The notes: a model not told the origin generated them from the letters alone. Positions 1 to 8,465 are shown, counted from the stretch's first letter. The stretch: DNA of 64,000 bases from Rhizobium oryzihabitans (GCF_010669145.1 NZ_CP048632.1:1798001-1862000); one strand, 5' to 3'. Made by a program: numbers and translations.

Positions 1-88
1 CGGTCGGCGTCATGACCCCGATGGGACGCCCGCCGCACCCGGCAAGCAGGGCGACAATGGCGATTACGGCCACGAAGCGGATGGGCAT
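1..88 (-). CDS. N-terminus of a lipoprotein, cut by the left edge
   Basis: The complement reads an ATG at 88 followed by a short basic, then hydrophobic segment ending in the lipobox LLAGC, so the product is exported and lipidated on that cysteine. Only 29 residues are visible (M-P-I-R-F-V-A ... C-G-G-R-P-I-G-V-M-T-P). The stretch after the cysteine resembles the start of DUF900 alpha/beta-hydrolase lipoproteins of rhizobia, but that is inference from very little sequence. The remaining 190 bases up to the next gene hold nothing I recognise. Confidence 0.55.
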   Translation of the reverse strand, partial: MPIRFVAVIAIVALLAGCGGRPIGVMTPT

Positions 89-278
89 CACGTCACTCTC
101 CTACAACCCAGAGGCAGCCCGATAACAGCCGGGGGAGACGTTTTTCTACCGAAGGCGGAACCGCTGCGCCAGCAACCATCGCGTAATCATTGCCAGTTTC
201 CGCCCCGGTGTGTCCAAACGGACCCAATCCGCCCTCTCACGGTAAACAGACAAGCATCGCGATGGAAATGCACGGGCC

Positions 279-1775
279 TTATCGCTGCGGCAGCATTGTG
301 CCCTTCTCACGAAGGGCATTGTGCCATGACAGCGCCTCTTCGATGAGGTGCGGCGTATGACCGCCGCGTGCTACCGCACGCTGGTAATAATCCGTCAGCG
401 CATCGCGATAATGCGGATGCACGCAATTGGCGATGATGACAGCCGCGCGTTCGCGTGGAGCGAGACCGCGCAGATCAGCCAGCCCGATTTCCGTGACGAG
501 AATATCCACATCGTGCTCTGTATGGTCGACATGGCTGACCATGGGCACGACGCTGGAAATGGCGCCGCCCTTGGCGATCGACTTGGTGACGAAGATGGAC
601 ATATAGGCGTTGCGGGCAAAATCGCCCGAACCGCCGATGCCGTTCATCATATGCGTGCCGCCGACATGGGTGGAATTGACGTTTCCGTAAATATCGAATT
701 CCAGCGCCGTATTGATGCCGATGATACCGAGGCGGCGGATGACTTCCGGATGGTTGCTGACCTCCTGCGGACGCAGGATCAGCCTGCTCTTGTAGTCCGC
801 CAGTCGCGGCATGACCCGTTCATTCATGGCGGAGGAGAGCGTGATCGACGAACCGGAGGCGAAAACCAGCTTGCCTGCGTCAAAAAGCTCGAAGGTCGAG
901 TCCTGCAGGACCTCGGAATACATTTTGAGATCGTGAAACGGCGTATCGATGAAACCATGCATCACGGCATTGGCGATGGTGCCAATGCCGGCCTGGAGCG
1001 GCTGGAGTTCATGGGTCATGCGGCCATGACGCACCTCGTTCAGCAGGAATTCGGTGAGATGACCGGCAATGGCCTTGGTCTCGTCATCCGGCGGCAGCAC
1101 CGTTGAAAAACTGTCGCTCTTATCACTCAGGACGATGGCGGCGATTTTTTCCGGCGGCACCGGAATGAACGGCAGGCCAACACGGCTATCGGTTGCCACC
1201 ACCGGAATGGGCATGCGGGTCGGGCGTTTGGCGGGAATGAAAATGTCGTGCAATCCCTCCAGCACCTCGGGCTGCGACAGGTTGATCTCGACGATGACCT
1301 TGTCGGCCAGAATGGCGAAGCTTGCCGAATTGCCGACGGATGTCGTGGGCACGATGCCGCCATCCGCCGTAATCGCCACCGCTTCGACGATCGCGATATC
1401 CACCCCGTGGATCTGGCCGCCGCGCAATTGCTCGACCGTTTCGGAAAGATGCTGGTCGATGAACATCACCCTGCCGTCATTGATCGCCTTGCGCAAAGCC
1501 GGATCGGACTGGAACGGCATGCGGCGGGCCAGCATACCGGCCTCGACCATGGTCTTGTCGAGATCGTTGCCGAGGGAAGCGCCGGTCATCAGGGTGATTT
1601 TCATGGGGTTCGTCTTGGCGCGTTCGGCCAGCGCCAGCGGCACCGCCTTTGCTTCGCCGGCCCGCGTAAAACCGCTCATGCCCACCGTCATGCCATCCTG
1701 AATGAGACTGGCGGCCTCTTCGGCGCTGACGATCCTGTTCAAGAGGGATGCGTTGCGGATACGCTTTTCAAGCAT
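279..1775 (-). CDS. acetyl-CoA hydrolase / succinyl-CoA:acetate CoA-transferase family protein
   Basis: 498-residue member of the Ach1/AarC/ScpC family, cytosolic enzymes that move CoA between acetate, succinate or propionate (or hydrolyse acetyl-CoA). Visible family marks are a GIG turn near residue 264, the expected catalytic glutamate in SEVLQD (about residue 288), and the glycine-rich CoA-binding GIGGSGDF near 380. Length is normal for the family. I chose the second ATG (1775) because GGAG lies 6 bases before it; an ATG four codons earlier has no ribosome-binding site. The gene stands alone, and an FNR/FixK-like palindrome lies about 90-100 bases upstream, so low-oxygen control of acetate or succinate handling is possible. 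Substrates cannot be fixed from sequence. Confidence 0.9.
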   Translation of the reverse strand: MLEKRIRNASLLNRIVSAEEAASLIQDGMTVGMSGFTRAGEAKAVPLALAERAKTNPMKITLMTGASLGNDLDKTMVEAGMLARRMPFQSDPALRKAINDGRVMFIDQHLSETVEQLRGGQIHGVDIAIVEAVAITADGGIVPTTSVGNSASFAILADKVIVEINLSQPEVLEGLHDIFIPAKRPTRMPIPVVATDSRVGLPFIPVPPEKIAAIVLSDKSDSFSTVLPPDDETKAIAGHLTEFLLNEVRHGRMTHELQPLQAGIGTIANAVMHGFIDTPFHDLKMYSEVLQDSTFELFDAGKLVFASGSSITLSSAMNERVMPRLADYKSRLILRPQEVSNHPEVIRRLGIIGINTALEFDIYGNVNSTHVGGTHMMNGIGGSGDFARNAYMSIFVTKSIAKGGAISSVVPMVSHVDHTEHDVDILVTEIGLADLRGLAPRERAAVIIANCVHPHYRDALTDYYQRAVARGGHTPHLIEEALSWHNALREKGTMLPQR

Positions 1776-1863
1776 GCACTTCTCCATGATCTGAACTCAC
1801 GATGGCACGTCACCAGACTTGCCACCTCTCCAGTGACTATGGCGCGTACTTTCAACGATGAAA

Positions 1864-1877
1864 CTGACATAGATCAA
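1864..1877 (-). promoter_or_regulatory. possible FNR/FixK-type site upstream of the CoA-transferase
   Basis: On the minus strand this reads TTGAT-CTAT-GTCAG against the FNR/FixK consensus TTGAT-N4-ATCAA: the left half is perfect and the right half matches three of five. A transcript starting about 41 bases downstream would begin near 1829, leaving a leader of some 55 bases before the CoA-transferase start. The geometry suits a class II activator site. No FNR-family gene lies in this window, and one imperfect site can occur by chance. Confidence 0.35.
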
Positions 1878-2025
1878 GGGTGCGACAGGGACTATGGCCT
1901 TGACGCATCAAATCCTGCTCAACAGACCGCAAGTGGCGCATCGGCGCGACAGGCTGCGGGATATTTACAGCATTCACAGCATTCTGGACGAACGATGCCT
2001 GCCAAGCATCGCCGCCGGCAACAGG

Positions 2026-2052
2026 TGATGAGGCGCGCGGACCGCCTCATCA
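2026..2052 (-). terminator. hairpin downstream of the ABC/phosphodiesterase operon
   Basis: A perfect 10-bp inverted repeat (TGATGAGGCG / CGCCTCATCA, 7-base loop) lies 34 bases past the phosphodiesterase stop codon. It has no run of T after it, so it is not a classic intrinsic terminator. It may protect the 3' end or work with Rho. Confidence 0.35.
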
Positions 2053-2085
2053 CATCGGGAGAACTGTCTCGGCTATTGCCTGGGT

Positions 2086-2886
2086 TCAGGGGCCTTCACA
2101 GACGAGGGCCTGACCGAGCACGAACTGCCCTACCTCGGCATCATAGGCACGCAAGCCAAAAGCACCTAGATTGATGACCCGATAACAGGGGTTGCCGCCC
2201 GTCCACAGCGGTTCGAGAGCGTCAACATCGGTGATGAACCGATGCGAACAGGCCTGACCGGAACTATAGGCAATGCCTTCCGCGCTGGTACCCGCCATTG
2301 GGACGTGTATGTGACCAAAAACAATATGGCGCACGCCGGCCTGATGGGCGGCGAGGCGACGCATGACCGCACCGTCGTCATGCATGCCGATGTTTTCGAA
2401 ATGCCTGATGCCGCAATCCATGGGTGGGTGATGGATAAAAACCGTCACAGGCAGCTCGCCAGCGCTCTCAAGCGTATTGTCCAGCCATGTCAGACGATCC
2501 GCGCCATACATCCCGCCGATCACATCGGGCTCATGGCTGTCTAGAAACAGCAGGCGGCCGAAGTCCGTATCGATGAAGGACTGGATATAGCCGTTGTCAT
2601 CCCGGGGTTGTTCCGGAAAGGCCGCCGTAAATTCCGGACGGCGATCGTGGTTGCCGAGCATCAGCCGCACCGGCAAGGATACGGGCGCGAGAATGTCACG
2701 CAGCAGTTCATAGGCCTCGGGTTCACCGTGATTGCAGAGATCGCCCGTCATGACCAGAAGGTCGGCATTGGCGTGTTTTTCGACAATATCGGCAATCGCC
2801 GCGCGCAGCTGCTTTTCAGGGTCCACGCGGTTCACCGCAATGCCCGGCGGCACAAGATGGGTATCAGTGATCTGGATGATCTTCAT
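2086..2886 (-). CDS. class III cyclic-nucleotide / glycerophosphodiester phosphodiesterase (CpdA/GpdQ-like)
   Basis: 266-residue metallophosphoesterase with the full binuclear metal set: DTH at the N-terminus, GD near residue 48, GNHD near 78, HHPP near 150 and GHIH near 190. Length and layout resemble Enterobacter GpdQ, which cleaves glycerophosphodiesters, and CpdA/Icc enzymes, which cleave cAMP. The gene is the last of an ABC-transporter operon (ATPase-permease-permease-binding protein), 66 bases after the binding-protein gene. This favours a catabolic role on an imported phosphodiester or glycerol-phosphate compound over cAMP turnover. No signal peptide is visible, so it should act in the cytoplasm. 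The exact substrate is unknown. Confidence 0.85.
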   Translation of the reverse strand: MKIIQITDTHLVPPGIAVNRVDPEKQLRAAIADIVEKHANADLLVMTGDLCNHGEPEAYELLRDILAPVSLPVRLMLGNHDRRPEFTAAFPEQPRDDNGYIQSFIDTDFGRLLFLDSHEPDVIGGMYGADRLTWLDNTLESAGELPVTVFIHHPPMDCGIRHFENIGMHDDGAVMRRLAAHQAGVRHIVFGHIHVPMAGTSAEGIAYSSGQACSHRFITDVDALEPLWTGGNPCYRVINLGAFGLRAYDAEVGQFVLGQALVCEGP

Positions 2887-2908
2887 CGTCAGTCTTTCTG
2901 CGCAAAAT

Positions 2909-2936
2909 GGCTGCGGGAACGAATTTCCCCGCAGCC
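2909..2936 (-). terminator. intercistronic hairpin after the binding-protein gene
   Basis: GGCTGCGGG and CCCGCAGCC form a 9-bp perfect stem between the binding-protein stop and the phosphodiesterase start, followed on the minus strand by ATTTTG. Such hairpins commonly stabilise binding-protein mRNA and partly terminate transcription, giving more binding protein than the downstream enzyme. Confidence 0.6.
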
Positions 2937-2952
2937 TTTTCGATGGTTTTTC

Positions 2953-4245
2953 TTATTTCATCAGGGCGTTGGTCTGCTCGACGATCTGCTTGAGCCCGGC
3001 TTCCGGCGTCACTTCGCCGCGCATTACGGTGCCGATGATGTCGCGCTGTGTGCGCCAGATGCGGACGGATTCACCACCCGGATAAGCGCCCCAGGGCAAG
3101 GACCGGTCAGCCTGCAGCGAAGCGGTCTTTACGTTCGGGTTCTCGGCGTAATAAGGAGCCAGGAAGTCAGGGCCGGTTGCGAGCTTGTTCGTAGGCAGGT
3201 AGCCGGTGATGCGAACGATGGTGTTCTGCGCCTCGGGGCCGGTGATCCACTTCAGGTATTTCCAGGCTGCATCCTGCTTGGCCTTTTCCTGCGTCAGGAT
3301 GACGGCAGAGTTGCCACCCGTCGGAACGCCGCCCTTTTCCTTGTTGTCGAGCGGGAAGGTCGCCGTCTTCAGCTTGAAGCGGTCGCCAACCAGACCCTGG
3401 ATCGTCTGCACGTGAGCCGGGGTCGAGAAGATGAAGCCGGTGAGACCTGCACCGAACTGCTGGCGGGACTGGTCCCAGTCGAGCAGGTTCTGGCCACCTT
3501 CGGTGACGAACTGGCGCGCCATCTTCAGAGCGTTGAGGCCGATTTCATTGTCGAAGGCAACGGTCTTCGTCTTGTCATCAACGAGCTTGCCGCCCTGTTC
3601 GAAGACGAGCGCCTGCCACAACCAGTCGTCACCCCAGCCATTGATGTCATAGCTCATGCCGGCCAGCTTCGGGTCGAGAGCCTTGATCTTCTTGGCAAGA
3701 GCAATGAGTTCCGGGAAGGTCGTCGGCATCTTGTCCGGGTCGCCACCAGCCTTGGTCACGAGTTCGGAGTTGATGTAGATGATCGGCGAGGACGCGTTGA
3801 CCGGCAGACCATACTGCTTGCCGTCGATCTGGCCGAGTGCCGCCATCTTCGGGCTGTAGTTCTTGTCGAGGAAAGCCTGACCGCCTTCAGCCTGGATGAA
3901 CGGGCCGAGATCGGTGATCTGGTTGCGGGGCGCCAGCGCGTGAACGAGTTCCGCCGTCAGGTTGTAGCCCGAGAAATAAACGTCCGGCAGATTGCCGGTG
4001 ACGGCTGAGCGCAGCACCTGCTGCTGGCCCTGGTTGTAACCTTCTGCCGGAGCGAGGAAATTGATCTTCACATCAGGGTTTTTCTTCATGAATTCATCGG
4101 CCAGCGGCTGATGGAACTTCGTGAAGCCCGGCAGGTTGTAGAGAACGTTGAGCGTGATTTCGTTGGCCAGAACCGGCTTTGCGAAGCCCGCAAAAGCCAT
4201 GCCGAGTGCCAGACCGCTCATCACAGCGCGTCGGTTGATTTTCAT
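2953..4245 (-). CDS. CUT1-family ABC transporter substrate-binding protein (UgpB-like)
   Basis: 430-residue periplasmic binding protein of the extracellular solute-binding family 1. The N-terminus (MKINRRAVMSG, a hydrophobic stretch, then KPVLANE) is a signal peptide with likely cleavage after VLA. The mature part has the family's two-lobe pattern (sugar/polyol/glycerol-phosphate group). It is the fourth gene of a minus-strand operon, after the ATPase and two permeases. The phosphodiesterase downstream suggests the ligand is a glycerol-phosphate or phosphodiester compound, but this is inference. Sugars or polyols are equally possible for the fold. Confidence 0.88.
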   Translation of the reverse strand: MKINRRAVMSGLALGMAFAGFAKPVLANEITLNVLYNLPGFTKFHQPLADEFMKKNPDVKINFLAPAEGYNQGQQQVLRSAVTGNLPDVYFSGYNLTAELVHALAPRNQITDLGPFIQAEGGQAFLDKNYSPKMAALGQIDGKQYGLPVNASSPIIYINSELVTKAGGDPDKMPTTFPELIALAKKIKALDPKLAGMSYDINGWGDDWLWQALVFEQGGKLVDDKTKTVAFDNEIGLNALKMARQFVTEGGQNLLDWDQSRQQFGAGLTGFIFSTPAHVQTIQGLVGDRFKLKTATFPLDNKEKGGVPTGGNSAVILTQEKAKQDAAWKYLKWITGPEAQNTIVRITGYLPTNKLATGPDFLAPYYAENPNVKTASLQADRSLPWGAYPGGESVRIWRTQRDIIGTVMRGEVTPEAGLKQIVEQTNALMK

Positions 4246-4291
4246 GTCAGTCTCCAGAAATGGGTTGGGAGTAGGAGGAGTGTGAACGGCG

Positions 4292-5113
4292 TCACTTGAC
4301 GCCGGTCATGGTAATACCGGCGATGAAATGCCGCCGTGCGAGGAGGAAGCACAGCACCATCGGCGCGGTAATGAGTGTGGCGCCCGCCATCAGCGCGCCG
4401 TAGTTCGCGCCGGATTCGATATCCGCGAAGAACATCATACCGAGAGGCGGAGGGGCCAATCTGGTGTCCGAAATAACGATCATCGGCCAGTAGAGATCGT
4501 TCCAGTGCGCCACCAGCGAAAAGACTGAAAATGCAGCCAGCGAGGGAAGAGAGCCGCGCAGAACCAGTCCCCAGCAGATTTCCATCTCGGAGAAGCCATC
4601 CATGCGCGCCGCCTCGATGATTTCATCGGGATAGCTGCGGAAAGACTGGTTGAACATGAAGATGGCAAAGACCGACAGGAAGAACGGCATCATCATCGCG
4701 AAGTAGGTATTCAGCAACTGCGCCTTCGCCAGACCGACGAACAGCGGCAGCGCCAGCGCCTGGATGGGCACGGAGAGCGCGGCGACGATCAGCGCCAGCA
4801 ACAGCTTGCGCCCTGGAAAACGAAGCTTCGCCAGCGCATAGGCCGCAGGAACCGACGTCAGGATCTGCACGAACAGGATGCCGAAACATACGATGACGCC
4901 GTTCAGCATGAAGCGCGCCATGGGCACCTGGCCCGCTGCGCGGGAGTAACTCTCAACAGCGTCGAACTTCTCGGGGATCGGCCAGAACGAGACGCTGAAA
5001 ACCTCTGACGGTGAGCGGATGGAGGTCAATAGCATCCAGTAGAACGGCAGAAGCATGACGAAAGCACCGAGCGCGAGCACAAGATGCGGGAAGTATTTCC
5101 GGAACCCGAACAT
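4292..5113 (-). CDS. CUT1-family ABC transporter permease (MalG/UgpE type)
   Basis: 273-residue inner-membrane permease with about six membrane segments. The EAA loop that contacts the ATPase is seen as EAARMDGFSEMEICWG near residues 165-185. The N-terminal LLPFYWMLLTSIRSP segment is typical of the MalG/UgpE half. Its start overlaps the last base of the preceding permease gene (ATG at 5113), so the pair is translationally coupled. With its partner it forms the channel for the substrate delivered by the binding protein encoded next. Confidence 0.9.
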   Translation of the reverse strand: MFGFRKYFPHLVLALGAFVMLLPFYWMLLTSIRSPSEVFSVSFWPIPEKFDAVESYSRAAGQVPMARFMLNGVIVCFGILFVQILTSVPAAYALAKLRFPGRKLLLALIVAALSVPIQALALPLFVGLAKAQLLNTYFAMMMPFFLSVFAIFMFNQSFRSYPDEIIEAARMDGFSEMEICWGLVLRGSLPSLAAFSVFSLVAHWNDLYWPMIVISDTRLAPPPLGMMFFADIESGANYGALMAGATLITAPMVLCFLLARRHFIAGITMTGVK

Positions 5114-6039
5114 CAGTAGTGCACCTTCCGGTCCATATGCAGCGTCTGGCCGATCGACAGGATCAACACGATCGCGAGAAAAATAAGGGTCAGCGCTGCT
5201 GCGTAGCCCGTGTTGGAATATTCAAAACCTTCAAGATAAAGAACGTAGAGCAGGGTTTCCGAACCGAATCGGCCCTTGGTCAACACCGCGACCGTCTCGA
5301 ACACCTTGAAGGCCGAGATGGAGGTGGTGACCACCACGAACATCGTCGTCGGTCCGAGCATCGGCCACGTCACCGTCAGGAACCGGTCAAGCGGGTTCTT
5401 GGCGCCGTCGAGCCGTGCGGCCTCATGCAGATCCTTCGAAATGGCGGTGAGGCCCGCAAGGAACAGCACCATGTTGAAACCCAGAACCTGCCAGATGCCT
5501 ATCAGCGCCATGGTAGGAATAAGCAGAACAGGGTTGGAGAGGAAAGCGACGGGCTCAAAACCCAGCCATTTGATCGCCGCATTCACCGGGCCGAGCGAAG
5601 GATGCAGCAGGAACTGCCACACGGTTGCCATGGCGACGAGGGTTGCGGTGACGGGGAGGAAATAGGCCACTTCCCAGAAAGCCCGGCTGCGTTTGCGATT
5701 GTAGACGAGAAGGGCGACGCCGAGCGCCAGAAACACACCGAAGGGAATGACGATGATGGCGTAGATGGCGGTATTCATCAGCGCGCGCAGGAAAACCGGG
5801 TCCCCAAACGCCTTGATGAAATTTCCGACGCCGACGAATTGCGTGGAGAGCGCGCCAAGCTGATAATCGGTGACGGAAAAACCGGCGAGAACAAGCATTG
5901 GAATGATATAGATCGCCAGCAGCAGCAGGCTTGCGGGGGCTGCGAACATCAGGCCGCGCCGGATCATGCGCCGGTCCGCCTTCGACAGGCGTCGCCGGGC
6001 CTTTGCAGGCGCGGGCGTGGAGAAATCGACCGCCGTCAT
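5113..6039 (-). CDS. CUT1-family ABC transporter permease (MalF/UgpA type)
   Basis: 308-residue permease with about six membrane segments and an EAA loop, HEAARLDGAKNPLDRFLTVT, near residues 205-225. A basic N-terminus (KARRRLSKADRRMIRRG) precedes the first membrane helix, as in UgpA/MalF-type halves. Its ATG overlaps the end of the upstream ATPase gene by four bases. It heterodimerises with the MalG-type permease that follows. Confidence 0.9.
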   Translation of the reverse strand: MTAVDFSTPAPAKARRRLSKADRRMIRRGLMFAAPASLLLLAIYIIPMLVLAGFSVTDYQLGALSTQFVGVGNFIKAFGDPVFLRALMNTAIYAIIVIPFGVFLALGVALLVYNRKRSRAFWEVAYFLPVTATLVAMATVWQFLLHPSLGPVNAAIKWLGFEPVAFLSNPVLLIPTMALIGIWQVLGFNMVLFLAGLTAISKDLHEAARLDGAKNPLDRFLTVTWPMLGPTTMFVVVTTSISAFKVFETVAVLTKGRFGSETLLYVLYLEGFEYSNTGYAAALTLIFLAIVLILSIGQTLHMDRKVHY

Positions 6040-7181
6040 GCCGGCACCCGTTCACGCACTGTCGTTTTGCGACGCAGGCCGTCGGCGGCGAAGAGATGGA
6101 CACGTTCCGGCGCAAAACCGAGGTTCATCACGCCATCCGCGTCGGCACCCAGCGCCTCTCCCGCGCCCTGGCGCAAGGTGACGGCCACTGTCTCATCGCT
6201 CAGAAGGCGGCAGTTAACGAAACGGTCAGCCCCGTGAGTTTCGGTGCGCACTACACGCACCGAGAAACCTTCGGCACCCGGACGCAAATCTTCGGCGCGA
6301 AGACCAAGCGTCGCCGGACCGGCATCGCGGCCCGACGCATCCACGCCAAGATCGCGTCCGAAAGCCGTTACCTTGCCCTGCGCATCGATTTCGACCGGCA
6401 GCAGATTGATCGACGGCGTGCCGATAAAGCGCGCGACCGTCAGTGTCGCCGGCTTGCGGTAAAGCTCATCCGGCGTGCCGAGCTGTTCGATGCGGCCTTC
6501 CGACATCAGCGCAATGCGGTCGGACATGGTCATGGCCTCGATCTGGTCATGCGTGACGTAGATGAAGGTCGCCCCCAGCCGGCGGTGCAGCCCCGCGAGT
6601 TCCTCACGCATATGGGCGCGAAGCTTGGCATCAAGGTTGGAGAGCGGCTCGTCCATCAGGAAGGCCGCCGGGGAGCGCACCAGCGCCCGGGCAAGCGCCA
6701 CGCGCTGGCGCTGGCCACCGGAAAGCTGTGCCGGCTTGCGATCCAGCAAATGCGCGATCTGCAGGGTCTCGGCCGCCTGTTCAACCGCAGCGTCGATCTC
6801 GCGAAGCGTTTCAGCTGGCGCCATCATCCGCCCGATCAGCGGCAGACGCGCAGCAAAGGGCAGGCGTCGCATCCTGAGCGGCGTTGCGATGTTCTGGCGG
6901 ACATTCATGTGCGGATAAAGCGCGTAGGACTGGAATACCATTGCCAGATTGCGGTCGCTCGGATCGAGCTCCGTCACATCCTGACCACCGATCGAAACCG
7001 AGCCGCGATCTGGCGTTTCCAGTCCTGCGATGATGCGCAGAAGTGTTGACTTGCCGCAGCCCGACATGCCGACGAGGGATAAAAACTCTCCGGGACGGAT
7101 GGAGAGTTCGATCTCTTTCAGAACATCGTCAGCCCCGAAGCCTTTGCCGATACCCGAAAGTTCAAGAGATTGTGGCGTCAT
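6036..7181 (-). CDS. CUT1-family ABC transporter ATP-binding protein (UgpC/MalK type)
   Basis: 381-residue ATPase. Walker A GMSGCGKST is at 38-46, the Q-loop at VFQ near 84, the signature LSGGQ at 153-157 and Walker B FLMDEP near 175. A C-terminal TOBE-type regulatory domain follows from about residue 240. I chose the ATG at 7181 because AAGGAG precedes it by 7 bases; the longer open frame upstream has no such signal. Between Q-loop and signature there are about 17 more residues than in E. coli MalK (around PFAARLPLIGRMM). It is the first gene of the operon ATPase-permease-permease-binding protein-phosphodiesterase, an order unlike the usual B-A-E-C of ugp clusters. Confidence 0.9.
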   Translation of the reverse strand: MTPQSLELSGIGKGFGADDVLKEIELSIRPGEFLSLVGMSGCGKSTLLRIIAGLETPDRGSVSIGGQDVTELDPSDRNLAMVFQSYALYPHMNVRQNIATPLRMRRLPFAARLPLIGRMMAPAETLREIDAAVEQAAETLQIAHLLDRKPAQLSGGQRQRVALARALVRSPAAFLMDEPLSNLDAKLRAHMREELAGLHRRLGATFIYVTHDQIEAMTMSDRIALMSEGRIEQLGTPDELYRKPATLTVARFIGTPSINLLPVEIDAQGKVTAFGRDLGVDASGRDAGPATLGLRAEDLRPGAEGFSVRVVRTETHGADRFVNCRLLSDETVAVTLRQGAGEALGADADGVMNLGFAPERVHLFAADGLRRKTTVRERVPA

Positions 7182-7212
7182 TCTGCGCTCCTTTTCTGGA
7201 GCGCATATGCTT

Positions 7213-7229
7213 ATATTGTATGACAATAT
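7213..7229. promoter_or_regulatory. GntR/FadR-type operator upstream of the ABC operon
   Basis: The perfect inverted repeat ATATTGT-ATG-ACAATAT lies 32-48 bases before the ATPase ATG. Its core TTGTATGACAA fits the TNGT-N3-ACNA consensus of the FadR subfamily of GntR repressors. The position is right for blocking the operon promoter. No GntR gene is in this window, so the regulator must lie elsewhere. Confidence 0.6.
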
Positions 7230-7401
7230 GACGAAGGTTTGCGGAAAGTTCGGTGACACCGGAAGGCCCGGCAATCTCGGCTTGTCGGCAAGCCCTGCGA
7301 TACCGACCTTCATGAAAAACCACTAATATGAGGGGGTGGTCTCTCATGTCCGGATATGAGGCCTATTCACCGGCCTTGGCTGCGCCCGCGGCGCCGTTGT
7401 T

Positions 7402-8214
7402 TCAAGCGGTAGCCAGAATCACATGAGCCTGAATTTTGGCGGCAACCTCACCGCTGCCGTGCCTTGCTTCAATCGCGGATGCGGCGCAGTCTGTCGCCGC
7501 GTCGAGCTTTCCCGGCGCTCTCGTTTCGATTTCAGTTCGAAGAACAGTTCCGTGACAATAGGCGACGGCGGGAATGCGCGGTGACGATGTACGGCTTTGT
7601 GCTGCTATCGTCTCGATCACCACGCGGGAAAAACCGGCACTTTCCAGCTCGCTGCGAATCAAGGCCGTATCGTGATAGCCGTGCGGGGTGCGGGCCATGA
7701 AGCGTGGCGGATCATCTGGAAACAGGTGCGCAAGGGCATTCGTTACGTCATCTGCGAAGTGATTTTCTTCGATGCGATCCCACACGTTGAATAAATAGTG
7801 TCCGCCGGGTTTCAGCACCCTCCTTGCTTCGCGGTAGGCGGCAAGGCGGTCGGTAAAAAACATCGCACCAAACTGGCAGAAGACGAGGTCGAAAGCCGCA
7901 TTCTCAAATGGCAGCACCTGGGCATCTGCCTGACGCCAATGAATGCGATTGTCGGGCGTCTGTCGCGCCGCGGCGAAATCAAGCATCGGCTGGTTGAGGT
8001 CGGTCACGACATAGTGCGCGGCGGGCGGCAGTTTAGGTGCCAGCTCACGGGTGACGACCCCGGTGCCTGCGGCGATCTCCAGAACATCGATCGGCATCAA
8101 TGACGCCGCACGCCGTGCCAGATCATGGGCGAACGGCTCGAAAATCAACGGCACCATGTAGCGGTCGTAGTTTTCCGGAATGGAGCCGGCAAATACCTTG
8201 TCCGTTTCCCGCAT
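7402..8214 (-). CDS. class I SAM-dependent methyltransferase
   Basis: 270-residue Rossmann-fold methyltransferase of the Methyltransf_11/UbiE-like group. Motif I VLEIAAGTG (about residues 44-52) binds S-adenosylmethionine, an acidic residue closes motif II (VVTDLNQ), and ADAQVLPFENAAFDLVFCQF gives motifs III and IV. The substrate is not evident. It stands alone between the ABC operon and the tRNA gene. I prefer the ATG at 8214, which has AGG a few bases upstream; a GTG three codons earlier is the alternative. Confidence 0.8.
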   Translation of the reverse strand: MRETDKVFAGSIPENYDRYMVPLIFEPFAHDLARRAASLMPIDVLEIAAGTGVVTRELAPKLPPAAHYVVTDLNQPMLDFAAARQTPDNRIHWRQADAQVLPFENAAFDLVFCQFGAMFFTDRLAAYREARRVLKPGGHYLFNVWDRIEENHFADDVTNALAHLFPDDPPRFMARTPHGYHDTALIRSELESAGFSRVVIETIAAQSRTSSPRIPAVAYCHGTVLRTEIETRAPGKLDAATDCAASAIEARHGSGEVAAKIQAHVILATA

Positions 8215-8388
8215 GGTTTTCACCTGAGGTCATCCAATGACCCGGGGACTTTAACACATATTGGGGAAGTTCGGGAATCTGTTCCGCCTTGCCGGCTCTC
8301 TAGACAGCGACAAAGATGCCGGTCTCAAACGCACGATAAAATCATGGAGCGCACGGCGCGTATCATTGTATTTTTAAGGGAAGAGAAA

Positions 8389-8465
8389 TGGCGCACCCGA
8401 AGAGATTCGAACTCCTGACCCCCAGATTCGTAGTCTGGTGCTCTATCCAGCTGAGCTACGGGTGC
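8389..8465 (-). tRNA. tRNA-Arg (anticodon ACG)
   Basis: The minus strand folds as a complete 77-base tRNA. Acceptor stem GCACCCG pairs with CGGGTGC, the discriminator is G and CCA is encoded. The anticodon arm CCAGA-CTACGAA-TCTGG gives anticodon ACG, and the T-loop is TTCGAAT. The A34 would be edited to inosine to read CGN arginine codons. Tad recombinases or phages often use tRNA ends, but no integrase or duplicated tRNA end is seen here. Confidence 0.96.

Noticed and set aside
1900..1911. Second FNR-like dyad TTGACGCATCAA
   Set aside because: The half-sites are only four bases apart in a 12-base span, shorter than the 14-base FNR/FixK site.
2608..4008. 466-codon plus-strand frame opposite the binding protein
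   Set aside because: Runs through both the phosphodiesterase and the binding-protein gene in antisense; no known motif.
8389..8465. tRNA-Arg as an integration site for a genomic island
   Set aside because: No integrase, no repeated tRNA 3' end and no composition change next to it.
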